A stretch of DNA of 41,048 nucleotides from Rivularia sp. MS3 (GCA_019192545.1 JAHCMI010000081.1:1-41048), one strand, 5' to 3'; shown: positions 25,601 through 30,313, counted from the first letter of the stretch. A program made the numbers and translations. The notes: generated from the sequence alone by a model not told the origin.

Positions 25601-26342
25601 TATTGGGAATTTCAACATAATCATTAGTACCATCAAGAGAAACCGCATTTGCAAAGTCTATTGAATCAGTAAAGTTATTATTATCACCGTTATTAAAAGT
25701 CGCATTCTCTGACACATCGTTGATAGTTGTTCCATCAACCGAATATTCGTTAAAGTTGTAGTAAGCAACTAAACCGTTTTGTGTTCCATTAAGTTTTTTA
25801 GTGAGATTATCTTGAATTTCATCTTGAGTACGAGCAACATTCCAAATACGAAGTTCATCTACTTCACCTTCCCAAGGACTGCTGAAGTCTTTACTATTAC
25901 CCACAATAAAATCACCATCGCTACTTTCTAAAGAGCGAACATTAGATGCTTCTTGCTTACCATCTAAATATAAATAAAGTGTAGTTCCGTCATAAACTAC
26001 TGCTGCATGATGCCAAACCCCTTTACTGACAGTATTTTGGGTGAACAGGTTACTTCCACCAAGAAAAGTACCTAAAGTTTCACTGTCGTTGTGATAAAAC
26101 AACCAAGAACGTCCCGTACCAGTACCATTCTTTTGTTGTAATACAATAGAAGTTCCCGTACTATTGAGCTTAAACCAAGTTTCTACGGTGAAGGGATTGC
26201 CACTTCCGGGATTGATGGTATAAGGTAATTCCACATAATCATCAACCCCATCCAAAGAAACAGCATCACCAAAATCTACAGCAGTCTCATAAATTTCAGC
26301 AGTGTAATTGGAAATATTAACTTCAGGCTTATTAGTAGTCAT
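9675..26342 (-). CDS. Giant 5,555-residue LamG / Calx-beta / FG-GAP / DUF4114 surface or exported protein
   Basis: One uninterrupted frame starts at ATG 26342 (AAGGA 8 bases upstream). The N-terminus (MTTNKPEVNISNY) has no Sec signal, so type I or another non-classical export is likely (inference). Order of modules: eight LamG-type lectin/jellyroll units starting near residues 27, 229, 457, 775, 963, 1189, 1624 and 1839, each with a DGxxDYV motif and ending DEVRIWNxAR; Calx-beta-like domains; FG-GAP repeats with DxDxDG calcium loops (about 2599-2962); more Calx-beta-like domains with FxxxNWDxxQ motifs and an unnamed GTxLxFxNG module to about 4000; an unassigned acidic region (about 4095-4860); a carboxypeptidase-regulatory-like segment (EGATVFFDANLNGILEEGEP, about 4860-4930); a Pro/Lys-rich linker; and two DUF4114-like domains ending GVEDMLGGGDMDFNDIVFKL. 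It is probably a very large adhesin or matrix protein. LamG and FG-GAP domains often bind glycans or other ligands. It seems to be a single-gene transcript. Confidence 0.93.
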   Translation of the reverse strand: MTTNKPEVNISNYTAEIYETAVDFGDAVSLDGVDDYVELPYTINPGSGNPFTVETWFKLNSTGTSIVLQQKNGTGTGRSWLFYHNDSETLGTFLGGSNLFTQNTVSKGVWHHAAVVYDGTTLYLYLDGKQEASNVRSLESSDGDFIVGNSKDFSSPWEGEVDELRIWNVARTQDEIQDNLTKKLNGTQNGLVAYYNFNEYSVDGTTINDVSENATFNNGDNNNFTDSIDFANAVSLDGTNDYVEIPNTDDLEFGTESFTVEAWVYDDPNSTDWWNNAVSKKGGNSTNGTDSGWTLRINGDDKPQFFLGDGTSRVDANSNTALREGEWYHLAGVVDRNTGEAYLYVNGELQPEATQSITGLGSINSGNSLKIGNWDALSSNNFWHGKVDEVRIWNTARTQAEIQENLYQKLEGSEGNLVAYYNFDSDSASGNTISDLTDNGNNGTLTNGNGNNIVESIELADAASFDGNDDYVESKLGNFPNSEITVEGWFKRFKIHDNQDSGTPLFSYATSDTNNNEVLLYESTNSNSIIVFIGNRDIDTSIEIPDENWHHWAVTWRSSDGQVLLYRDGEQVFSGNLSQGDAIENGGNFVLGQEQDAVGGGFDSNQTYAGKIDEVRIWNTVRTQAEIQANRYQKLNGTESGLVAYYNFDEDTVNETTIADIADIEGTLNNGDETNFIDSEIPTFKGHIDIELDQKVTNQPGIIVNYEIESDSTATQDEDFYNSQTDVSTTDNEPQTDSIFIAEGEDSARIYLTALPDAVVEGDENIKLTLLPDFNKALDLDGSNDYVEIANESNFDITNEITVEAWIKVDNFDKAWQAIVTKGDTNWRLHRYQSTNKIDFAISGIGNVFSDIEVNDGEWHHVAGVYDGTKLQIIVDGVSKEVSVSGSISNSAYKVRIGENAQQTGRNFDGQIDEVRIWDKARTETEIQDTRYATLNGDEANLVGYYNFNDDSVEGNIIADVSSNEALSFDGSNDYVNLNDSVVGLNQNDFTLEAWIKTTGTGEAIISKNDGDTDWERYEKAFYINGSGQVRFVGFGNDYIRGSKVVNDGEWHHVAVVWDHSSGTSGVGKIYVDGEDVTSSSGYTASNGYKDGDTLKIGRPNYGEAPNHFSGEMDEVRVWSTARSQSEIRSTLYSSLSGNENNLVAYYTFENGEAIDSTNNNNDGTINGATAVESDNENFLNNSGTLVTNNKVLSLDGNGDYVQLANESNFDITNTITVEAWIKVDSFTKTWQTIISKGDTSWRLSRNENTDNVHFALATGDSLKFVNSSTSVNDGEWHHIAGVYDGTSLKLYVDGVSNQTDASISIPTNNYNVLIGENQQSTGREFHGEIDEVRIWNTARSETEIQDYLNKKLNGDENGLVAYYTFEDSTANDQTSNGNNGSFNGNAGAATNNDVPIADNSTESLAYDPFATNGATYGIQSTQSAEITIQDSDNYAVDIVVANKFGEDLSNAANYVVVDESGNATFQVKLTSQPTQDATVSISTDSTTNNLTFTPNNWDTYQTITVSNLNIRNDANNTASNTVSINGGTYTNQTKQLSVVAFNYDYATILELTEGGAELELTPTVSISKTRDATEGNETESGVFTVKLDTPAPEGGLVIPFSVSSTATEGTDYNLYADTFTYNGESALSFDGVDDYVSIPDSSDIDFGTSQNFTVETWVKADSSQADLQFGDNSIIEKWSGNGAYPFVIRYLNGPGTIRAARYDGPSSGNNPGITSSTVINDGQFHHIAFVKNGDTLSLYIDGNLQGTANDTTTNSTQNTSPLYIGNRGESRNYFKGEVDEVRIWNKARTETEIRQNLYSKLEGTEDGLAAYYNFDDVTTTVPDLTGNGNDGTPFNINQGLSLDGVNDNVKIPHADELDFGTNSFTVEAWVYHDPNSGTDFRNVVSKKPQGGTVAGWTLRLDDNDTPAFFLADNSNTLFLKDRNFTITRGEWHHLAGVVDSQNGKVNLYVDGELVATGDTIGDISSGSSTDLAIGGWSSITGDYWQGKIDEVRIWNTARTEAEIKENLDKKLTATEDNLVAYYNFDDDSGTAITDSTTNSYDGTLNNGDGNNLVASTVGYPLTDWKTTKTPVVKIAEGETEATITVSKIDNEIAETAEEDVTVTLENWTNYNYTLNTDSQSATVDLIDDDTAGIEFAKLDTVGSVDNIAQEFIVSTAYNATTQQVGLTLNNGNNSYTFAQGTELTFDGGAVVTVDSQTTIAASGETLVKVTFTQDSATNEITTDEISEIELVNIELSSFATNDTNAVAIFNVSLAQAPTEDVTVTLTDANGSATGTVSFTASNWDTSQSVRMIVEEGTGESAFNLGVSTTTATQQDSNYGSRAFAVPISTETVATSLEFYNNTVVTSEVATIELEVTSDYANGNVGLKLASGAESYTLTAGTQLSFNDGAVVTVDTDTFLSTDDAGTSVAVTFTADSSSSAITTDETTEIELPGADSTKFAVRLSSQPTDTVTLDLAIGDATEGAFNGSTSNQNLTFTADNWDTYQEVTLYGVDDSEDDGNVEYSITTTATSNDLNYNGSTNSISVSNQDNESEVEEVDESELISSSITAELNVINSETSEDGSTTAELQIQLSEAAPTGGMVVEYEVLAGTANIGEVTSGNNPLSMVGFNQGVNPSFADVDNDGDFDAFITAVKTDLSASLVDDELVNNQTFFSTTYYENIGTADFPQYQVSATNPLNDAALTYSAPTFADIDNDGNLDAFIGNFDGTIQHYEYNSNSGQFEANSSVSAIDDESTNPIGDFSGSGDFGFQPAEPDPGISGISGISTNNNGSTASIPIPTPIDVGYGSSPVLVDIDGDNDFDLFVGSSSGGQVYYYENTGSQGDYSFEEITGNNNPLNEVDVYDGDESFDLENAGTDEINSFITFVVASGSVPTFGDVDGDGDYDALVGSGDGKLYYYLNVGDAQNPVFELQEDDTLIVNNINVGLVAQPTLVDIDNDGLTELFAGKRSGEVDFYEINNAGKVYIPEGETSANISFNAVPDLIAEDDETVEVKLIQNIDATVEVIGAYDANTRTIGLQLASNSSSDNSEFTLETGDVLNFSGGSQLTVVEDTVISANSTANVGVIVEYDENDNPLIPAVNETSIQSDYQTGDSSSATLTVTDDDTAKVLITSSEITVFDRAFKNYNQISSYTTSEDGSTETFYVSLETKPTDNVTVYFGVDNSQEGLLSDDNETNENLVKLVFSPENWDTSQAVTLSSLGDDIDDGDISYNIITTVISDDIKYNEDSVILKITEDFNYVANSTNTVSLLVDDLNILETEITAGTQLKFGNGMVLEVDSDTTLNNSTATTVNVNQVQAANQILKNTTALVDEDSSNLTDYTQLIVTKNYADGTLELQIDESSSVASVNLNSGQQLTFSNGTVFTVDNAVTLSNTDTTVVSGTINSNLLKVATTEVSTGSTAEVTTDYTDEDSGKTEIIVTAAYDQATGISLRINDTTASTVELVAGTQINFSNGAAVTLDEDVTLSTTASSVNVSGVGNQITTSFTETISPDISVTNTDNDDAGITVDKYDISSLEGYGNNFFNIKLNTKPVGEVTVTMNPVDASGDKDYNISLDDEFDGESYSVTFDETDWNLAKAVKVTAVDDYDVEYNHTSYIDFAVSSEEDSNYNTLTPSEEVIVKIEDNDLPVASVKTIAGAAEAGSPGYFVVTLDNPAPAGFDGTGIVVNYSIGGTVDVDGSGETDDLKPLNGWDSTNLTGSVRIAPGETRSPIIAFPIDDFKAEGVDLVVTGVNTSNISLQIDVDSFVTGNYSSSSETVELQLDSNVSGKTTILSQGTILNFANGAKATVKDSAIIGSDGVTTVAITLDSGTIISGQSVYQEITLPEGTKLSFENGNVVEVNASKAVSNQQGTEVSVNVVEGDIANISTSDVTNLQGESVTVSLDTGTEYTISDSSSATSASLILQDNDKPGVRVVEIDDTTVIEGGTSEFYISLLSQPEADVTISLAGVPTDRQIIVDQAYSSGATTIQLKVNDSEVNSLFLKAGTTLGSIEVSENTTIFSDKSTEVAISSLNNNISAGESFTYSYTELDFDRTYTFNSDNWYKLQTVTVKGVDDAVAETGDFHSSSATFTVTSTDPNYNQFEVAPQTINIIDRTFDSENTTESLIEGFFALQDGLDSVTLPIVGNLDGVAPSFIEDFIGDLVTEIKQTEYITAESLQDTFNNVLSGRFGIVEVEITDLSKDNIEFFLGIEDSFTESISIDGDLGLPALGIGVESNGSLDANFDYAIDLAFGIDTDDGFYINTEDTGFEVAASFGFSDDFSATGNLGFLQLDVANGDNVGGTGIDAEFVISMEDTNDSNGNDLQLTLSELNSLRKSDSLFDSIQYGFSGDAALDLDITTSVEGNTGFPSFGFNLSSELPLFNYSNSEDEEEVSGAEVVLNNFSDTSTTDTITVTVNHTDPDANSDIVLTKGTKLTFKDNNENEVGSVILQENETFSNGEQATLKAKLTNINSSDVNAVASLESGNFNLTFSDITLDLGGFVTDLMSPIISYVNELIEPFEPIIDVLQTEIEILETLSLVDMFDENGDGSATLIEVASYLATTFGGGNLKYQKFFDAVTGIIDLVDTINDLEDTISSGDNLGVDFGDYTLQNFAAAGSGDTSDIDTSDTVNSTNNLNSNVKNSAKNKGGSVKTKVKNFFSKLDDLGIGIPLLEDPLTAINLFLGQDVDLVTYDIPELDIEFNMRQEFPVPGTTIKGILEGGFSLYSDLVVGFDTYGLSQWEEADFDLAESYKILDGFYLSDLDPDTQVDVDELTLNATIAAGVSASAVVAKAEVTGGIRGTAGLDIIDGGEFTGTSDGKLRGSEVLEADSLFDLFSLSGSLDAFVKALVKVGIDLGFYEIMETVWEKEFSVTLFEFELGGSSGTVSQSYIEGATVFFDANLNGILEEGEPVTTSNADGSYNLEIPLLFFDTNDNGKIDPEEGRIVTEGGTDSSSGVEIETPLIAPYGAKMVTPLTTLKQKLIEDGSTPEEAEQLIKEALEIPKDIKLEEFDALDAMSKGDERGTKVYKAHVQIQSLFAQTSEYIKGFGKNELVDEKRPIPEQAIDAIAKGIGKRKGKPPINFSDSAELEELIKEPLEGKFKPKPSQRPQRLPESFGILTKTMASGNREIDEVFKGVPPKDILAKVAPVKKETQDKLPKELRKLAGGARREDITDLLERVPEAEQFLLKEQSQPDGQQPPTNGGEKPDNKNPLPVINSEDDTIIPISPKKPKKLAKGKRPRNLLELDGDDLTDTKIKFSLSSKNLPKGRIHEIAIFTTEDEEGTINGINPEDAGYKEAALNKARSIFSILPDDFIANPKRIMKGFADKNIGFLLIKNGTVDSARRGRTPLDSVLLGTETQGDGFRGMQISEKGDNSFRLSFEDEMGDADFTDIVIDAELTDETPEIGTDIQGESEGEMIDLREYAGKQIQIQAPIVREESAYENVVGFYVVEDKNGAVRDPLTGDLINPGEEGYIKAALRNSQNNAFQMGEKGLGGNKQIKGGHIFAPFAIADGTLEEVLDDNPNNDPQVYFAHIGANTDGVDHIRNLGGNTWGVEDMLGGGDMDFNDIVFKLDVTVRQI
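17460..18550 (-). repeat. FG-GAP/VCBS-type beta-propeller segment inside the giant protein
   Basis: At least five blades carry calcium-loop motifs: PSFADVDNDGDFDAF, PTFADIDNDGNLDAF, PVLVDIDGDNDFDLF, PTFGDVDGDGDYDAL and PTLVDIDNDGLTELF. The segment is flanked by the two halves of a Calx-beta-like domain (VVEYEVLAGTANIGE before, YIPEGETSANISFNAVPD after). Confidence 0.8.
20160..26264 (-). repeat. Eight LamG-type modules in three clusters
   Basis: Modules 1-3 occupy about 26264-24310, modules 4-6 about 24030-22150, and modules 7-8 about 21475-20160. Each is about 190-230 residues and runs from (A/L)SxDGxxDYVxxP through an EWHHxAxVxD motif to DEVRIWNxARTxxEI and GLVAYYNFD. Short Asn/Gly-rich linkers (GNNGTxNNG type) follow each unit. 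The modules differ enough from each other that the duplications are not all recent. Confidence 0.85.
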
Positions 26343-26756
26343 TATTGTTATTCCTTATTTCTTCTAAATTTCAACTAGGCTTTAATGAAAAATTGAGCGT
26401 TTATGTCTAAATTGCTTAATTTATAAACAAGCAAATAATCATCACAAGATTGTTATCCCGATTCAATTGGATTGGGTAATATGGCGAATATTTGAGTTAT
26501 CTGAAAATTAGTTGTTGAAATAGCTTTTTTAGAAAACTTTGCAGATGACGAAGGGTTGTAAAATCTGAAAGTTTTGTGTTTATTTCTGCTATTTCTAAAG
26601 ATTATTTTCTGATAAGTTTGTTGGGATTTACATCCGCGATATTACCCAAGCTTGTCGGAACCTCACCCCCTTCCCCTCTCCTTGTCAAGGAGAGGGGTGT
26701 CTCCTTTTCCCCCTCTCCTTAATAAGGAGAGGGGTGTCCGTAAGGACGGGGTGAGG
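26343..26756. other. Upstream region of the giant gene: spaced inverted repeat and palindromes
   Basis: No gene is seen. Position 26472-26491 (TTGGGTAATATGGCGAATAT) and the reverse complement of 26630-26649 match at 17 of 20 bases, giving a 178-bp segment with inverted ends. Position 26660-26757 holds two palindromes of the CCCCTCTCC/GGAGAGGGG family. A frame on the plus strand through these palindromes is repeat-derived and not a gene. The giant gene's promoter must lie at 26360-26640. Confidence 0.65.
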
Positions 26757-27518
26757 TTAAGCTGCTCCAACAGCAAACAAATCCGAACCCTCAGCATTAG
26801 CTTGAGCAACTTCTACCGCTGCTTCCGTCAACGAAATATTCCCCGTCACATCAGCCAAAAACTTATCGTTCACCAAGTTAGAGAAAGCAGTAATATCGGT
26901 AAACCAATTGCCAATAACTTGATTTACATAACTAAGCTTCTGCTCGACAGTTTTCCCTATAACTTGATAGCTAAAGCTACCGCTAAAAATCACGATGGGA
27001 ATCTTTTTATCTTTCTGATTCAAAGCTGCTTCGGTGATGTTCAAAGCCAAAGGAGCGCGTCTGAGCTTATACATCAAGTTAAGAGACGCTCGCATTTCTG
27101 CTTCACCTTCCTCTTGCCAAGTTCCCGGAGACAGTAACTTTTCGGTAATAAATTTACGTCCAGCATCTTCTTCACCGAAAGCGACAAAACCCCTGGGGTT
27201 AATTCCAATTGCTTGAAAATCTAAATTGGGTAGAGCTTGAGTGAATTTACTGATAATTGTTGGTGCCAAAATCGTTTCGGCGCTTTTGTTAGCAACAGCT
27301 TCCGCAAAAATCACCCGATTGGGTTCGGCGATGATATTTAGACCGTTTTTGAAGCTAAATTTGGCATTATTGCTGTTAATTGCTGGCTTTTGACTAAATT
27401 CCCAATGTCCAGGAATAATACCGCTATATTTGAGAAAATCTGGAGTAATAATCGCAGGTTTTAGGTCTTTCGCAGCAATAACAATTGCTAATTCTTGAAC
27501 CGTTAATGCTTGATTCAT
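26757..27518 (-). CDS. Conserved-looking protein of unknown function (253 residues)
   Basis: The frame runs from ATG 27518 (GGAAG about 7 bases upstream) to a stop inside the edge of the palindromic repeat. The protein has no signal peptide or membrane helix. It starts MNQALTVQELAIVIAAKDLKP and has mixed alpha/beta character. Distinct segments are KNGLNIIAEPNRVIFAEAV, DFQAIGINPRGFVAFGEE and IFSGSFSYQV, which look like beta-strands of a compact domain. The C-terminal 50 residues (NLVNDKFLADVTGNISLTEA onward) are helical and Ala-rich. I do not recognise a named family. The gene stands alone between the giant gene and the signalling island and has the longest version of the GATATCAACTTTTA box upstream at 27634-27687. 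Confidence 0.75.
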   Translation of the reverse strand: MNQALTVQELAIVIAAKDLKPAIITPDFLKYSGIIPGHWEFSQKPAINSNNAKFSFKNGLNIIAEPNRVIFAEAVANKSAETILAPTIISKFTQALPNLDFQAIGINPRGFVAFGEEDAGRKFITEKLLSPGTWQEEGEAEMRASLNLMYKLRRAPLALNITEAALNQKDKKIPIVIFSGSFSYQVIGKTVEQKLSYVNQVIGNWFTDITAFSNLVNDKFLADVTGNISLTEAAVEVAQANAEGSDLFAVGAA

Positions 27519-27905
27519 GATGCTTCCTATAATAAATTCTTCACCTAACTCTACCTTTGGAATGAGTGATTAACGATACCAGAGTTAAGTCTTTATAAAG
27601 TATGGCAAAGGAAATATAAAAATGCCAATAAGCAAAAGTTGATATGTTTTTCCTAAAAGTTGATAAAAGTTGATAAAAGTTGATATCTTTCCTGGATGCT
27701 ATTGACAAGCAAATCAATCGGACAGTAGCTTTAACTATTGTCAACTTATCAGATTAATCAATATTAATAGAATCAGTATTTTCTTGGTTGACGATATAAA
27801 ACTGTATAACAACATGCTTAAAACAAGCAAAGATTAAAAGTATTCTTAGTAAGTTACTAAGTTATTCCTTTAGACAGATGCATATAAAAAGCAGATTATA
27901 AAACC
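27519..27905. other. Divergent intergenic region with repeat boxes
   Basis: No gene is seen. The notable content is the box array at 27634-27687. A minus-strand frame across 27541-27744 is low-complexity and overlaps the boxes, so it is rejected. Confidence 0.6.
27634..27687 (-). promoter_or_regulatory. Tandem 10-bp direct repeat box (three units plus one)
   Basis: On the minus strand GATATCAACTTTTA is followed by TCAACTTTTA and TCAACTTTT (27687-27655), and 9 bp further on by CATATCAACTTTT (27646-27634). This is the mirror of the array at 1777-1842 and includes the same GGAAAGATATCAAC flank. It faces the 253-residue gene starting at 27518, about 115 bp away. A divergent gene starts at 27906. 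Confidence 0.6.
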
Positions 27906-28658
27906 ATGAAGAATTTATTGAAATTATTTTACAAATTATTAAGTTTCGGCTTATGTTCGCAGCTTTTGTTGTTTATATTCTCGGCTCAAGCACATAGCCA
28001 GCAAAATAGCAGTGTCGTTACCTCTCCCATACAATTTGAACCACCTCCAGACGGTGAACCACCAGATACCTCGGGAGGCGGTTCAAGAGATCCCGATCAA
28101 AGTAGATGTTCTTCTAATGAAGAAAAAATTAAAGCTTTAATGCCAGAAGGTAATTTTGGATGGACTTTGCAGGAAATTCCATCTATTCACGTTTATTTGC
28201 CTAAAACTTCAGCGAAACAGGTAGTATTAGCCTTCCAAGATGAAGCTGAAGAATATCATGAAACTGTTTTTTTACCAATACAAACTGATAAGAGAATACT
28301 CAGTTTTAGCTTACCAAAAGATAGACCTCCTCTAGAAATAGGAAAAAACTACAAATGGAAGCTAACTCTTGTTTGTGGAGATATTGTAGATGTAGAACAC
28401 CCACAATTAGAAGGTTGGGTGAAACGTATTGATATCAATTCTGTTGATACTAACTTCAAAAATCAAACGGCTATAGAAAAAGCGCGTTGGTTGGCAAAAA
28501 ACGGCTATTGGTACGATTATATAAAGGTTTTAAAAGCAGCAAAAGAAGCTAATTATAACAATAGCAACATAAATTCGCTTTGGTTTAACTTATTAAAAAA
28601 TTTTGATATAGAAGTTAGATATAATACTATAGAGAAAGGAAATGGCGATGTGAAGTAA
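27906..28658 (+). CDS. DUF928 family exported protein
   Basis: The 250-residue product has a signal peptide (about residues 1-29, hydrophobic LLSFGLCSQLLLFIFSAQAH) and then a Pro-rich linker (FEPPPDGEPPDTSGGGSRDP). The core matches cyanobacterial DUF928: GGGSRDPDQSRC, KIKALMPEGNFGWTLQEIP, IHVYLPKTSAKQVVLAFQDE, LPKDRPPLEIGKNYKWKLTL and LEGWVKRI. The family's biochemical role is unknown, and it is expected in the periplasm or outer envelope. The next gene begins only 16 bp after the stop, so the two are probably one operon. DUF928 genes are commonly found near CHAT and CHASE2 genes, and here another DUF928-like gene ends the plus-strand cluster at 40076. Confidence 0.85.
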   Translation: MKNLLKLFYKLLSFGLCSQLLLFIFSAQAHSQQNSSVVTSPIQFEPPPDGEPPDTSGGGSRDPDQSRCSSNEEKIKALMPEGNFGWTLQEIPSIHVYLPKTSAKQVVLAFQDEAEEYHETVFLPIQTDKRILSFSLPKDRPPLEIGKNYKWKLTLVCGDIVDVEHPQLEGWVKRIDINSVDTNFKNQTAIEKARWLAKNGYWYDYIKVLKAAKEANYNNSNINSLWFNLLKNFDIEVRYNTIEKGNGDVK

Positions 28659-28674
28659 TTATAATATAGTCGTA

Positions 28675-30150
28675 ATGGATAATACAGATGAAATTTTAGA
28701 GTTCATTGAAAACATCATTTTTATTAATACGGGAGAGCATCTTAACGATACTCAAAAAATCATCTTAGAAGAGTCTTGGAATAAATCGAAAAAAACCTAC
28801 GAACAAATAGCTGCCGAGCTTGGCTATGCTGGTAGCTATATTAAACAAGGAGTCGGGCCAAAATTGTGGCGACTCCTTTCAAAAACTTTTGGAGAAAAAG
28901 TTACTAAAATTAATCTCCATTCTGTAGTTAATCGATGGATAAAAAGTAAAGCTAATCAGCAGTCTTATAGTTTCAAAAAATCACCACAATTATCTTCAAA
29001 GAAACAAGCAGAATTAGAATCGGCATATTTAGCATATGCTGAATCTGTTAATCAAGAAAATAAAAAGGAATCTTCATGTAAGTGCGTTTACGAAGATAAA
29101 AAGCCTTTAGCAGGTGCGGATTTAGAATTCCCTCAAGACAGCGTAGCTTTAGATTCTGCTTTGTATATAAGCAGAGGTAATCATGAAGAAAGATGCTACC
29201 AAACTATTTTAAACCCTGGTGCTTTTATTCGGATTAAAGCTCCAAGACAAATGGGTAAAACTTCTTTAATGAATAGAGTTTTAGCTTATGCGGCAAAAGA
29301 AGAAAAATATAAAACGGCATTACTGCATTTTCAACAAGCCGATTCTTCTATTTTAACCGATTTTAATCGTTTATTGCGCTGGATATGCATCAACTTAACT
29401 CGACAGCTAAAATTAGAATCAGATATTAATGATTATTGGGATGAAGAACTTGGTTCTAAAATGAGTTGTAATTTATATATTCAAGCGTGTGTTTTACAAC
29501 AAATTGACAGTCCGTTAGTGTTAGCTTTAGAAGAAGTTAACGAAATTATCGAACATCCGCAGATTGCCAAAGAATTTTTTAGCTTATTACGTTTTTGGCA
29601 TGAAAGAACCAAAGCAGATGCTAATTGGCAAAAGCTGCGATTGATAATGGTTCATTCGACAGAAATATATATTCCTTTAGATATTAATCAGTCTCCTTTA
29701 AATGTAGGTTTAAGAATTGAGTTAGAGCCTTTCAATAAAGAGCAAGTTCAAGAATTAATGCTGCGGCATCAACTTGATTTGAATGCTGATGATTTAAATA
29801 AGTTAACGAATTTAGTTGGAGGACATCCTTATTTAACTAGACTGGCATTCTATTATTTAAAGTGTCAAGAACTTACTTTTACAGAATTGTTAGAAACTGC
29901 TGCTACAGATGCAGGTATTTATCGGGATGTTTTACAAAGGAATCTGCGTCTACTTTATAAAGATAACGAATTAGTAGAAGCTTTTAAAGCAGTATTAGAT
30001 GCCGATGAACCGATTGCGCTAGAACAAATACAAGGTTTTAAGTTACATAGCATGGGATTAATTAACTATCATGGTAATCAAGTTTTTGTCAGTTGCGATT
30101 TATATAGACAATATTTTCAGGAATATTTAAACTATAAATTCAATCGATAA
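28675..30150 (+). CDS. HTH plus AAA-like (PF14516-type) ATPase
   Basis: The 491-residue protein has an N-terminal helix-turn-helix-like domain (about residues 1-90; TYEQIAAELGYAGSYIKQGV is the recognition region) that resembles the N-terminal HTH of vWA-MoxR-associated proteins. A linker follows, and then an AAA-like P-loop domain (about 150-490). Walker A is APRQMGKTS (189-197). The Walker B strand LVLALEEV (281-288) has Glu where Asp is usual. The C-terminal part (GGHPYLTRLAFYYLKCQEL) is the winged-helix-like end of the family. Such proteins are thought to act as NTP-dependent switches or scaffolds for effectors. It is coupled to the DUF928 gene upstream. Its stop overlaps the convergent small gene by 11 bp. 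Confidence 0.85.
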   Translation: MDNTDEILEFIENIIFINTGEHLNDTQKIILEESWNKSKKTYEQIAAELGYAGSYIKQGVGPKLWRLLSKTFGEKVTKINLHSVVNRWIKSKANQQSYSFKKSPQLSSKKQAELESAYLAYAESVNQENKKESSCKCVYEDKKPLAGADLEFPQDSVALDSALYISRGNHEERCYQTILNPGAFIRIKAPRQMGKTSLMNRVLAYAAKEEKYKTALLHFQQADSSILTDFNRLLRWICINLTRQLKLESDINDYWDEELGSKMSCNLYIQACVLQQIDSPLVLALEEVNEIIEHPQIAKEFFSLLRFWHERTKADANWQKLRLIMVHSTEIYIPLDINQSPLNVGLRIELEPFNKEQVQELMLRHQLDLNADDLNKLTNLVGGHPYLTRLAFYYLKCQELTFTELLETAATDAGIYRDVLQRNLRLLYKDNELVEAFKAVLDADEPIALEQIQGFKLHSMGLINYHGNQVFVSCDLYRQYFQEYLNYKFNR

Positions 30151-30313
30151 TACGTACAAATCCCATACGCACATGTTCGTGAAGTTTGCGAACTTTTCTA
30201 TTTTCTTCATTGTTCAGAGCTTTATTAGATAACATCACTTCACATAACCAATTTTGGTCGTATCGAGTAATTGCACCAGTAGCAAAAATTCTTTCAATGA
30301 CATTTTCCATCAT
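30140..30313 (-). CDS. Small conserved-looking protein, 57 residues, tail-overlapping the ATPase gene
   Basis: This short frame begins at ATG 30313, with an excellent ribosome site (AAGGAG 5 bases upstream), and ends TGA at 30142-30140. The second codon is also ATG. The product reads MMENVIERIFATGAITRYDQ, then NWLCEVMLSNKALNNEENRK and VRKLHEHVRMGFVRIID. The ATGxITRxDQ...LS...EE...GFVRIID pattern is like small cyanobacterial proteins I associate with no defined function. It overlaps the 3' end of the AAA-like ATPase gene by 11 bp on the opposite strand. Two units of the GATATCAACTTTTA box lie about 90 bp upstream (30404-30426). It is predicted to be cytosolic and helical. Confidence 0.75.
   Translation of the reverse strand: MMENVIERIFATGAITRYDQNWLCEVMLSNKALNNEENRKVRKLHEHVRMGFVRIID

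Noticed and set aside
26652-27137. A 161-codon plus-strand frame
   Set aside because: It begins in the palindromic CCCTCTCC repeats and lies antisense to the 253-residue gene.
27541-27744. A 67-codon minus-strand frame upstream of the 253-residue gene
   Set aside because: It spans the tandem repeat boxes and has low-complexity composition. The region is better explained as regulatory.
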